Shown: positions 13,363 through 22,255 of the stretch, piece after piece
Layout of the letters: each line of letters starts with the position of its first letter
Numbering within the stretch: the stretch's first letter is position 1
Notes under the pieces: generated by a model
The model's input: the letters and a program-made list of their open reading frames with translations, nothing else
What the model was told of the DNA's origin: nothing
Databases searched by the model: none
From: Neurospora tetrasperma FGSC 2508
Lineage: Eukaryota; Ascomycota; Sordariomycetes; Sordariales; Sordariaceae
Reading direction: 5' to 3'
Assembly (NCBI RefSeq): GCF_000213175.1
Contig: NW_009799179.1
Span: 3,678,256-3,700,510, forward strand
DNA: 22,255 bases
Made by a program: the position numbers and the translations under genes

Positions 13363-14746
13363 TCATAGCTTCTGATATTCGAGCTTGCCCTCAAGCTTCT
13401 TGGCCTCGGCAACCTTGCGCACCGCCTTGTTGAAATCGTCTTGGTTGATCGCATCGCGGTAGTCCTTGATCGCAAACAGACCACTATGTAAAAGAGAAGC
13501 GTTAGCAGGGTGCTGCATGGTCGGCATTTGGTTATAGCAGGAAATTGTCAACTTACGCTTCAGTAACCACATTGCGCAAATCAGCACCGTTCAAGCCATC
13601 GCTCATTTTCACAACACTCTCGTAGTCGATATCGCCCTCGATAACCACACCAGAGGCGTGAATCTTCAGAATCTCCAGGCGACCGACCTCATTCGGCAGA
13701 GGAATCTCGATCTTGCGGTCTAGACGGCCGGCACGCAGCAAAGCAGGGTCGAGGGTATCGGGGCGGTTCGTCGCCATGATGATCTTCGTCTTGCCGAGAT
13801 AGTCGAAACCGTCGAGCTGGTTGAGGAGCTCCATAAGTGTACGCTGGATTTCTCTGTCGGCAGATGTACCCTCGCTAAAACGCCTGCCACCGATGGCATC
13901 GATTTCGTCCATGAAGATGATGCAGGGCTCGTGTTCCTTGGCGTAGCCGAACATTTCGCGGATTAGTCGGGCGGATTCACCGATGTACTTGTCGACGATG
14001 GCGGAGGAGACGACTACAGACGCGCAGTATTAGTGACCTATATTCGAGTAATGGCGCCGTCAAGATGCAAGACAAAGAGGGTATGAGCTTACCCTTCAAA
14101 AAGTTGGTCTCCAAGCTGCTCGCGACAGCCCTAGCAAGTAACGTCTTTCCGGTACCTGGAGGGCCATAGAGCAAGACACCCTTGGGGGGCTTGATACCGA
14201 CTCGCAAGAACAGCTCTGGGTTCTTGAGGGGCAGCTCAATAACCTCTCTGAGCTCACGAATCTGATCGTTGAGACCGCCGATACCCCCGAAGCTGACTTG
14301 ACCAGGATCCTCCAGCGACATGTTGTATACTAGCGGGTCGACCTCGCGGGGGAGCATGCGCATGATGGTGAGGGTTGTCATGTCGAGCGCCACACGTGTT
14401 CCCTGCTTGAGCTTCGCCTTGTCGACCTTTGATCGGCAGCCGACGACGTATCTGGGGCCGGAGGAGGCCTTGACAATAACTGTGGCATGATGAGTTCGTA
14501 ATGATCTCCAGAGAATGGATAGGGGATGCAAGACGTACACCTCTCATCGTCCAGTTGCTTGAGGACCTCGCCGATGATCTGGCCGACACTTTGCAACGCC
14601 TTGATGTTCTCTTCTGTTTGGTCGTACTCCTTCTGTAGGCCCTTCAGCTCCAGACGCAAGTTCTTGAGCTTTGCTTCCCACTCTCGCGACTCGATCAGTT
14701 TCGCCTTGAACGAAGCCAAGGCATGTTGGCGCTCCTGGTCCGCCAT
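13363..14746 (-). CDS. rpt4: 26S proteasome regulatory ATPase Rpt4 (PSMC6 family)
   Basis: Four exons on the minus strand: 14746-14539, 14479-14093, 14013-13557 and 13483-13363, giving 390 residues; human PSMC6 has 389. Rpt4 is one of six AAA+ subunits of the 19S base that unfold substrates and feed them into the 20S core. Residues about 10-65 form the N-terminal coiled coil, ending in the family motif [15 protein letters not shown]. An OB-type segment follows ([18 protein letters not shown]). The ATPase domain has Walker A GPPGTGKT (175-182), pore loop KYIGES (207-212), Walker B IIFMDE (230-235), the second region of homology with [21 protein letters not shown], and [16 protein letters not shown]. 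The C-terminus (LEYQKL) lacks the HbYX gate-opening motif, as expected for Rpt4. The Rpt4 assignment over other Rpt subunits rests on the N-terminal motif and on VDPLVYNMS. Introns are 59-79 nt. Confidence 0.96.
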
Positions 14747-15320
14747 TATTGTGGAGATATCGCAACGACTGGCGGTTTGTCTAGTTGATGGAAAGGTGAC
14801 GTCAGGCTGTCTTGAGGCGTCAGCGTGATTGACTGTTTCTTGGGTTTGTGAATAGACCGGTAAGCGCGCGCAGGTCGAAGGGCTCGGGTATGGTAAACGA
14901 AATGGTTGTTTGATGGATGGACTGGTTCCAGATTGAGATGTTGTGTTGATGCAACTGAACAAGTCGGCAGGCGGGCAATGGGCTGGCGTTGACGCACGGA
15001 CAAAGGTACGTAGCTATCGATGGAGCTTACCTCAAGCTCTCGTTGCCTTGGGCGGCGGGTGGGTCCAGTGCATTGTCGCATTCTTGCCCCAGCTGAGAGT
15101 CGAGTCGGGTGTGAATGCAGTTGCATTTAGGTGGTCTGAGCGTTCAAGCCGTCTCGCGGCGGGGGGAGGTTCCATCCCGTCTCGTTGCTTATTGGGTATC
15201 AGCTTATCTTATCTGCTGTTCATACAGGTAAGGTACCTACCTCTACTTCTACTTGTATGTGGGTAGATGGATAGCACCCACGACGACACTGGACTACAAC
15301 CTCGCGCTTTCCTCTCGTGA

Positions 15321-15327
15321 TATAAAT
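15321..15327 (+). promoter_or_regulatory. Possible TATA box
   Basis: TATAAAT is followed by a pyrimidine- and A-rich tract without G-rich sequence, like many fungal 5' leaders. It is about 500 bases from the hydrolase ATG and about 130 from the first upstream ATG. Assignment to the hydrolase transcript is inference. Confidence 0.35.
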
Positions 15328-15418
15328 CAGCTCTGCCAGACACTTCCACTTTACACTTCACACATTTGAGTTCCATCCCTAAACTGGACAATTCTGCGCC
15401 TTTTCGAAACTTGTTATT

Positions 15419-15632
15419 TGCCAATTCTCCCCTCCCAGCTTGAAGAGGGCCCAACATGACAAACGACTGGCTTCCGAACCGGCCAGGGCGAGCCAATACA
15501 TGGTTGACGTGGACTTCCTCCCACGCCTCTCCAAATGCCGTTTCGACGCCTGGACCTTGAACCATCATCCGATATTCGCTTTGGAGAACTTCTGTGGAGA
15601 ACATGGTCACTGCGGCGCCGTTGCTCATGATG
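15419..15632 (-). pseudogene. Possible fragment of a formaldehyde-activating-enzyme-like gene
   Basis: A minus-strand frame, read from an internal ATG at about 15632, contains FGEAWEEVHVNHVLARPG. From memory this resembles the N-terminal half of Fae-domain proteins (GEA, then an H-V/I-N/D segment, then L-x-R-x-G). The continuation in any frame does not follow the family, and no second exon could be found before the Rpt4 promoter. If real it is a truncated remnant; if not, it is a chance antisense frame of the hydrolase leader. It would be divergent from the hydrolase gene. Confidence 0.15.
15456..15560 (+). other. Upstream open reading frame 1 of the MBL gene
   Basis: A 34-codon frame starting ATGACAAAC lies in the presumed leader, ending at TGA 15558-15560. 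It overlaps a second upstream frame in another phase. Translation of either would be expected to reduce ribosome access to the ATG at 15821, provided transcription really starts near the TATA-like site at 15321. Confidence 0.3.
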
Positions 15633-15649
15633 CCCACATTACGCACTGA
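15500..15649 (+). other. Upstream open reading frame 2 of the MBL gene
   Basis: A 49-codon frame (start MVDVDFLPRL) overlaps the first upstream frame and stops at 15647-15649. Its product is unrecognised. The same bases are read on the other strand by the Fae-like fragment, so at most one of these readings is likely to be biological. Confidence 0.25.
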
Positions 15650-15820
15650 TGAGAGATCTGTCTCTACATAAACCACCCAAAGCTCAACAGAACTACGGTC
15701 TGCTTAACAGCATGCAATTTCCAAATTGGCTTGGAGAGAATTGCAAGATAAGTACTCATATTTTCACGGCTATCAAACATCGACACAAAGGTGGTTGTTC
15801 ACGGCGCCTGATCTCTCATC

Positions 15821-16681
15821 ATGCCCCCGACGCAAATCTCGTTTGATTACCCCCTCAGCATTACCAATATTGGTACAGCTACCGCCTTGATCCATCTTGG
15901 TGAGCCAAGCAGTCCGAACCGTATCAATCTTATCACAGACCCCGTGTTCGGTCCCGGCAGCACCCAAATCGAGTATCGCGGTCTTGTCATCAAAAAGTCC
16001 GACTCCCCAGCCTTAACTATCGACCAGCTCCCTCCCATCGATGCTGTTCTACTCAGCCATGAAGATCATCCGGACAACCTAGATGAGCTCGGCCGACGCC
16101 TTCTTGATGCTCGAAGGGTCCTCACCACCAGAGACGGCGCTTCTCAACTAGCTCCGCGGCCAGGAGTGCGGGGCCTTAAGAATTGGGAAACCGTTTGTCT
16201 TGATTTTGGTGGTGAGGGAAAGGCGCGGAAGCTGGAAGTGACGGCCACTCCATGCAAGCACTTACCCGGCGGTCAGGTAGTGGGCTTCATTGTCAGCTCT
16301 TCAGACGGGGCTTTTGGAACACAGCCTGACGGTCGTCCGAATGCGATATACTTCTCTGGAGACACGATTCATCTCGAAGAGCTTGGCAAGATGAAGGCGA
16401 AATATCATATCGCCGTCGCCATGTTGAACATCGGAAAGGCAACTGTGATCTTGCCCGGCGGGGGTGCTGATGGGGGAGGCCCGCTGCAGATCACCATGGG
16501 TGGTGACCAGGCAGCGCAGTTGGCTAAGGACATCGGAGCCGACGTAATTGTTCCATTGCACTTCGAGTCATGGAGTCACTTTGCGGAATCTGGGACCCAA
16601 CTGGCAAATGACTTTGCGAAGGCAGGGGTGGAGGATAGGGTGCTTTGGTTGAAGCGAGGCGTGGAGACCAAGATTGTTTGA
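15821..16681 (+). CDS. Metallo-beta-lactamase-fold hydrolase (UlaG-like superfamily)
   Basis: A single exon of 286 residues, intronless unlike every other gene here. The opening (ITNIGTATALIHLG, then NLITDPVFG, residues 14-44) is the usual first beta-hairpin of UlaG-type beta-lactamase-fold proteins. The metal-binding motif is LLSHEDHPDNLD (78-88), spaced as H80-x-D82-H83-x-D85 rather than the textbook HxHxDH. Further candidate ligands are His147 in TPCKH, Asp181 in YFSGDT and His247 in VPLHFESW. These match the fold's later metal sites, so the protein is probably an active metal-dependent hydrolase in the cytosol; no signal peptide or membrane helix is visible. The substrate cannot be predicted. 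Intronlessness and similarity to bacterial family members leave horizontal origin possible but unproven. The ATG at 15821 is chosen because the fold begins a few residues later. Confidence 0.85.
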   Translation: MPPTQISFDYPLSITNIGTATALIHLGEPSSPNRINLITDPVFGPGSTQIEYRGLVIKKSDSPALTIDQLPPIDAVLLSHEDHPDNLDELGRRLLDARRVLTTRDGASQLAPRPGVRGLKNWETVCLDFGGEGKARKLEVTATPCKHLPGGQVVGFIVSSSDGAFGTQPDGRPNAIYFSGDTIHLEELGKMKAKYHIAVAMLNIGKATVILPGGGADGGGPLQITMGGDQAAQLAKDIGADVIVPLHFESWSHFAESGTQLANDFAKAGVEDRVLWLKRGVETKIV

Positions 16682-17055
16682 GTATTCCACGAGCTGGGAA
16701 ACATACAGGTAGCTTTGCCCGTCAGGGCAGCCCACGCATTGATGTATCGTCCCGAAAGCTAACAAAGGGGAAACTCGCAGTGATTATAGAACAGATATTG
16801 AATGATAGACAGGGGCCGTAACACCGCGACGCCATGTCAACTCACTCATCAAGACAAATAATTATTTCCATTGGTCATGGCCTCATGTTCCGCGTGCGCT
16901 GCCAACCGAATGTGACCTTCGGTCAAATCCAACCAAAGCAACCGAATATCAACTCTAAAGCGCCTTGTCAAAGATTGTCATCATGATCGAAATCTGCTCC
17001 ATCCCTTCACTCGGGTGGAGCATTAGAGAGACCGTGTTCGTTCATTTCTTTGGGC
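16682..17055. other. Convergent 3' region of MBL hydrolase and hydrolase-vWA genes
   Basis: A short interval between two gene ends, with an AT-rich tract at about 16850-16880. No gene is supported. Confidence 0.5.
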
Positions 17056-19774
17056 TTACTCCATGTCTCTGGCTCTGTCAATGCCGCCGAGGAGAATGTT
17101 AGTAAGTCTCTCTTGCAAAGACTTATCGATCTCATCGACTCTGTCCCAGGGACGGGTGTCAACCATCTTTCCCACGCTTTCTGTCAGTACGGCTTCAATG
17201 AGGCGGGCAGGATAAGACGGATGGGAAGGTCCAACTCACGTCTCGAACTCTATGCTTCTCGTTCAGGTCATCATCCAATGTCTTCAACCATCTCGAAGCC
17301 GCTTCGTTTCTGCCGATTTGCAGGAATTGAATTCCTACCTGGTTTGGAAGTGCCCTCAGTTCATCCAGCCTCCTCGCTGCATTGACGATTACATCCTCTA
17401 CCGCATCCTTGTCATCTGCCGCCCCGTCCGTAATCACAATAAGGTTCAACATCTTTGGCTTCTCGGGACAAGGTGCCCGCTCTGCCATCCGTAGCCGATA
17501 GTTTTCGAACCGGTCGATATAAGCCGTCAGGATTGTCCAAAGTCGCTCGGCAATGAAGGTTCCGCCACCAATCTCGTCTGGACTGACTTCGTTGGTCAAG
17601 AGATCTAGAACCCGTTGTCCATCCTGGATTCTAAACTCGTCCTTATCGTCCCGGTAGAAGAAATGCACATCTACACCGTCACGGTCATAGTGTGTTACAA
17701 TATCGACGATGTAGCGCAGAGATTCGATCATTTCATCCCATTTCGAACGTTCCTTTGCCTCGCAGTTGCCATTAAATGAGGGGGCCGGCTCGATGGCTTC
17801 CATCATCGATCCCGTGTCATCGAGAAGGAAGACGACGTCGAATTTTGAGAGCAGGGCGAAATCTCGGTTATCTTCCTTTCCACCATTTATACGATTGGGA
17901 GGCATCATAAGGTCGTCGAACCTGACGGGGACGATGTTGGAGCGGGATATGCTGGGAGTGTTGTTTTCTTCGGATTTTGGGTTGCTGATACCCAAACCAA
18001 CTGGTTGGGAGTGAGGAGAAGGGTCAGAGGCCGATGTTCCGTCGCTGGCCGAACTTGCTGTGGAAGGCCGGCATGAACCTTGGCCTTTATATGGAGGGGG
18101 GCTTTCGTCTCTCGCTAGGTTCTGTCTGAAAGGCAGTTCCTGAAAGACTTTTCTCTCAAGCTTTGTCGCAGAAGAGGATGGGATAATGCTGGATCCAGAG
18201 AGTGTTCGTTGGATCATTCGAATTATGAATTCAGCAACGTCACGGTAACTTTGGTCCTGGTTGTTCTCCATCTTGATCATGGTACGGTGATCGCCTTCAA
18301 TGCCGATGGTCTGGCAGTCAAATGAGCTCATGGCTGAGTCGGGGTCGGTTACCTGAGAGTATATGTTAGTGTCAGGTTGAATTGGAGCTCTTATGATTCC
18401 TGAGCAGACCTGTCACTCAAAAGAAACGATATTTCGACGTACGAATCTCATTCCGAACATTGGCTGCATCTCATATGCGATCACAATCGGAATCCTTGTC
18501 CTTGGGTGGTTTCGCATCTGATCAAACCTGGCAACAATGGTATTTAGGTCCTCGGATTCGATACTCAAGCTATCTATCAGAGTGTCATTGCCCCGGAGGA
18601 ACTTGACAATGCGGGAAGCATATCTGGCTAGCCTGGAGCCTTCCTGTGATCATTGCTGTCTATCAGCAAGCGCCGATACATGGAGGGATTCCGGGGCGTT
18701 CGAAGGTTGCGGACTCACGAAGGGAGTGCCAAAGAAGAAAATCCCCTTGACGAGGCATTCTTCACCATTGAAGAATGTACTTTGACAATCTTGGAATCGC
18801 TCTAGCCTATGTGACTCCTTTGACAGAGCATGAATAAGGGCCTAGAAGAACCGATGGTTAGACACGACCACACCAGATCCTCGAGTCGACAGGGTTTCCT
18901 ATACCTAACAGACGACCAAGCCTCCAAGGCTATGGCAAGCGAAGTACATTGGACGCTTCGATCCCTGTTGGACTGGGCGTTAGTCAGAGACGCAGACAAA
19001 CTATGGTGGTTGGACTCACCTCAGTCCGGTCAGCCCTAAGATGGTTGAGGAAATTCTGCGATATTTTGTCGATCGTTGCAGTGGCAGCGGAGGCACACAT
19101 AGCGCTTGCACGATATCCCACGGTTGCCAAGCGACCAGCTAACTTCGGGCCGTGCCAATTCATGGGATCCAGCGGCCTAGCTTTGATGTCGTTGGGAAGG
19201 AAGTCTCTGGGCCACATGTGAGGTGCGCCTTTGTCTGTGCTCCAAGACTTAAAAGCATGCCCTCCGAGACCATGAACGAAATACATACTGTATTCGGCAT
19301 TGTTGTCAGCGAGAAGCTCTCATCATCGAACATGAATCCAGGTTATGGCAAAGCAGCTTACTCGAACTGAGGGTCATCGTGCTCGGCGATCGTTGTTACA
19401 CCGAGAAACTCATCGCTTACCATGACAACTGAATCTTTGACATCTCCCGCCGGGAGCTTTGGGTAGATGCGTGTAAGATGGAGCTTGTCACGCACAACTT
19501 TGCATTTCTCCTCTGTCTCCTGGCGAATTGTGACGACCGCGCAGAGCGTGCGCTGGTTCGTTTCCTTGGTCAAGGGATTGACAATGGGGTCAGAATCGTG
19601 TCTCTGTCGCCTAATATGCTCAAACACGTCGTTTTCTGTGGTCCCCAAGGGAAGATTACGGATCGTCAAGGTCATATACGAGTCTCTTTCCGCGTGACGA
19701 TCGCCGTGGTGGGGATGGAAGCGGGCATGCACCTGGTGCGCACGCCTGTGAATGTTATCGAACAAGGTCGCCAT
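17056..19774 (-). CDS. SesB/SERAC1-like alpha/beta hydrolase fused to a vWA domain, with an in-frame TAG
   Basis: Seven exons on the minus strand: 19774-19362, 19287-19020, 18964-18905, 18841-18719, 18643-18443, 18352-17240 and 17166-17056, totalling 763 codons including the final TAA. Residues 33-100 look RRM-like or beta-alpha (LTIRNLPLGTTENDV). The hydrolase domain runs from about 138 to 400: oxyanion segment FVHGLGG (141-147), nucleophile elbow CHSLGG with Ser239, FFFGTPF (282-288) and His377 in EGDHRTM. A Ser/Pro-rich linker (about 410-520) contains PPPY (440-443). The vWA domain begins at FDVVFLLDDTGSM with MIDAS residues Asp533, Thr535, Ser537, Thr620 and Asp664 (VITDG), and ends in NILLGGIDRARD. 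In fungi, SesB-type hydrolases are effector-like domains on NLR immune receptors; here the partner is vWA, with no NB-ARC or NACHT domain visible. Codon 247 is TAG at the end of exon 3, so the gene is either newly disrupted or relies on editing or an alternative donor. Confidence 0.8.
18905..18907 (-). other. In-frame TAG as the last codon of exon 3 of the hydrolase-vWA gene
   Basis: The frame reads GGC TTG GTC GTC TGT TAG, then GTATAG as the donor. The acceptor TTCTAG at 18847-18842 leads into GCC CTT ATT CAT (ALIHAL). Family members read GGLVV-x-x-ALI, so with TAG counted as one residue the spacing is exact (GGLVVC-x-ALI). Alternative donors either delete three residues (GTCTGT after the first GTC) or break the frame (GTTAGG). 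CAG is the commonest codon before a donor, and CAG to TAG is a single C-to-T change. Confidence 0.75.
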
Positions 19775-22255
19775 CTTGAATGGGCTCGAATTCTTGGAGA
19801 TGAGTTGTTTGGAAATGTTGGAGATCGAGCAAGCGTTCAGACTTACTTTCGGTGCCAGCCGCCCTTATTTAACCTTTATCGGCTTGTTAGTTGGTCATGC
19901 GGCTCTGCGCTTCCAACTGAGCGTTGACCAATCTGTGCCCAACCTGTGGTCTCGTCGTCCAGCTGGTGTCTCATGATGGAGTTGATACTCGCCGGGTGAT
20001 CAGCATTCAGCTTCGTTCAGGTTCGCGAAGCACTGTCTACAGTAACCTCAAACAGCAAGGTCGCAACACGAGTAATCGCGTTAGTCGCCAAGCGCGGGCT
20101 GGCCTTGTTTTTTTTTCCAATGGTTCTGATACGCGGTGTAGTGCAAGATGCGCAAGAAGGAGTGATACGCAATTTACGCATGCCAACATTCCCGGCGCCG
20201 CCCCAATCAAATTTTCACGACGCCTACGCTCTGGTTGAGATGCTTCCTCCAAGCTTCCCACAGGGCAATTAGGGCTCTCAGAATCAACCACAATATTGGC
20301 ATTGCTGCCCAATCGAAACACAGTTGTCGCGACATGGTTCCGAAATCTTGTGGCCTTGCTCTGCCTTGTCATTTATACTTTTGTTCCGGTTGTATCGGAA
20401 TTACCACAATAGGAAAGAGTGAAGATATTCGGAAGACAAGTGTCTGCAAGTACATGCAGGAAGAATCTGAACAATCCGTAACCATAGGCATTGTCTTGGC
20501 ACTTTGCATGGGGAATAGGCGTATTGGCTTACAAGACCTCTCCTTCCCAAAATCTTGTCATAGGAAGGGGGAGCTCTTCATGGTACCTGGTCGAACCGAG
20601 GATACCCCATGTTTGCTACGGCTTATCCCGTTGTCTACCTAACGTTCACCCTCAACAGTCCGGCACTCCGCTCGTTCGCTGCCCATGTCACGCTCTGTGC
20701 CATAGCGCCAGCGCAAGACCACATCATGTGCTATGTGCCACTCCCGAAACAAGGAGGTTCTTCCTGTGAGGACCGTTTCGGCTCGGGCGCCAGCGAACAC
20801 TGATTGTCAGGCTCCTCGTCGGTGAAAATCCGTCGACCGTCGAGAGCTTTCTGTTGTGTTACTCGAAAAGCGTCCCGCAAAAAGACTACCAGGCTTCGGC
20901 TTCGAACACCGACTCGCTGCCACGACGAGGCACAGAATAACACCGGCGAAAGGAATCATTCTCAAGTGTGGCTGTCGCAGATTGTGCAATTGGCGGAGGC
21001 TACGCCATATATGCATGTGTTTGACAGGGGGTGAAACCGGAAACGAGGAAGTCGTTCATCCCCGCGGGGTTCCCAACCCGGCCCTTCACAGTTGGGACAA
21101 CCCATCAAGCCACTCGAAAACCCCTCCAGTTATCGCTGACCAGTCGGCCATTCTATGAATTATCTCCGACCCGACCCCATTACCCCGTGTTCTGGGATTC
21201 ACGTTTCTCAGCTTCTGCAAAGTTATGGTTACATGAGGCTCCGCGCACAGCTCGCAAATCAGCGATGGACTTGGCTCCGAAAGTATTTGTTTAGGCCGCC
21301 ATCAATCACAATCAAATCCAGCAAGGCGGCCGTCTGAGTGACGATCATTCGTGGGTACAACGAACCGTTGAGTTTCAGGTTACATTTTGTTGCCCGACGG
21401 TGAGGCCGCAACTCGACCACCAAGAATTCATCCAAGAGCCGCGTACTGTCCTCTTATGTTTATCGGCCCCTTTTCTGGAAATGCGGGAGACAAACCAGGC
21501 AACACAAAGAACAACCCATGGTGTTTCATCAGAACCCAATACCCGGGGAACCCTGCCGATGTCTCCTATCAACGTCCCGTCAGCACCTTACATATTCGAG
21601 CCAGTCACCCCTTGAAACATAGGACCGAGGAAAGCAGCATGACGATGCCTTCTAAGCCCGAAATGTCGTCCGTCATGTACCTCATCAGAATCACGAATCT
21701 GGCTACCCCGAACCCTTACGTGGCGAGCTCCGATTCACCTGAAGACCCTCCTTCATCAATAGCGGCTTTTTTTTTCATAACGTCATGCCTTTTCGCTCAA
21801 GAAGACTACCATCCGTTCAACACGATTCTCGCCTCGGCTCTTGATACATTATACTACATATCTCCCCTTGATGCATGCAACTCCAACGTGATACGTATGC
21901 AAACTGTTCTGCAGAGCTGCATGCATTGTCATTTGAACACATGGCTGACACTCGACAAGTGAGTTGTCATTTGGGCTGAAGCGGGTTCCTGGGCTCGCTG
22001 GACTGGCGATATGTGACAGAGACGGAGGCTCAGCTCTCTCCGAGCAACAACGGACATCATTACATACCCACACTACTAAGCTAGATACCTCTACATGGAT
22101 GCCGAGTTTCCGACCAATTCTTTTTTTATTCCCCCTGATGTCAAGTGGCTGGCTGGTTATGTAGTTCTATAAGTGCGCTTGCCGGTTAACCTTATTTCTG
22201 TCCGTCAACCACATTAGTGTCTCAAGACAAGTTACCACTTCCACAGTCATCATAG
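19775..22255. other. Gene-poor right end of the window
   Basis: The first several hundred bases are the likely promoter and leader of the minus-strand hydrolase-vWA gene; AAATAAGG on the minus strand near 19865 is TATA-like. The remainder has many medium frames on both strands, none recognisable and none with a convincing splice structure. The longest (about 21387-21962, plus) opens on TTG and is dominated by Pro, Ser and His without a pattern. Base composition is not strongly AT-rich, so I see no heavily RIP-mutated transposon relic. Confidence 0.45.

Larger units (their letters stand above)
14747..15820. promoter_or_regulatory. Divergent promoter region of Rpt4 and the MBL hydrolase
   Basis: The left part (14747 to about 15200) is the probable promoter and leader of the minus-strand Rpt4 gene. 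The right part contains a plus-strand TATAAAT at 15321-15327 followed by about 120 bases of C/T/A-rich leader-like sequence, then two upstream ATGs opening short frames before the hydrolase start at 15821. A 12-bp inverted repeat pair lies at 15647-15658 and 15810-15821. On the minus strand, part of the region resembles a gene fragment (listed separately). Confidence 0.45.

Noticed and set aside
14746-15126. Minus-strand frame reading into Rpt4
   Set aside because: It is in a different phase from the Rpt4 start, and its product is unlike any family; it covers the promoter and leader.
21387-21962. A 191-codon plus-strand frame near the right end
   Set aside because: It opens on TTG, the first ATG is well inside, and the product has no coherent pattern. 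Kept only as a remark in the region entry.
19775-22255. A RIP-mutated transposon relic
   Set aside because: The region is not markedly AT-rich, no terminal repeats were found and no transposase or polymerase motifs are visible.

Overview
The window looks like chromosomal DNA of a filamentous ascomycete, most likely a Sordariomycete. Genes carry several short introns (about 55-90 nt, longer only in the GFA1-like gene) with GTAAGT/GTACGT-type donors, CTAAC/CTGAC-type branch points and (C/T)AG acceptors. The encoded proteins are eukaryotic, and gene spacing is compact apart from two gene-poor stretches. The class-level call is inference. I saw no tRNA, rRNA, CRISPR array or intact transposon.

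Layout, left to right. A plus-strand membrane-anchored LEA2-like/DUF3712 protein (816-2053, 4 exons) converges on a minus-strand HCNGP/SAP30BP-like nuclear protein (3145-4424, 3 exons). The HCNGP gene shares a divergent promoter region with the 20S proteasome beta-7 subunit gene (Pre4/PSMB4 type, 5064-6053, 3 exons). Next, on the minus strand, is glutamine:fructose-6-phosphate amidotransferase (GFA1 type, 6743-9303, 5 exons), whose first exon is only 5 nt long. About 4 kb with no well-supported gene follows (9304-13362). Then come the minus-strand 19S proteasome ATPase Rpt4 (13363-14746, 4 exons), a plus-strand metallo-beta-lactamase-fold hydrolase (15821-16681, one exon), and a minus-strand seven-exon gene (17056-19774) fusing a SERAC1/SesB-like alpha/beta hydrolase to a von Willebrand factor A (vWA) domain. 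The last 2.5 kb (19775-22255) shows no supportable gene.

Most genes are housekeeping: protein turnover (Pre4 and Rpt4 belong to the same 26S proteasome), chitin and UDP-GlcNAc precursor synthesis (GFA1), and nuclear RNA or transcription functions (HCNGP). I see no pathway cluster. The unusual locus is the hydrolase-vWA fusion. Its model is intact through seven exons except for one in-frame TAG that forms the last codon of exon 3, directly before the best-fitting splice donor. That is either a recent nonsense mutation or, more interestingly, a candidate for the UAG-to-UGG A-to-I mRNA editing known from sexual stages of Sordariomycetes. All exon coordinates were worked out by hand from splice signals and protein-family expectation, not from transcripts.
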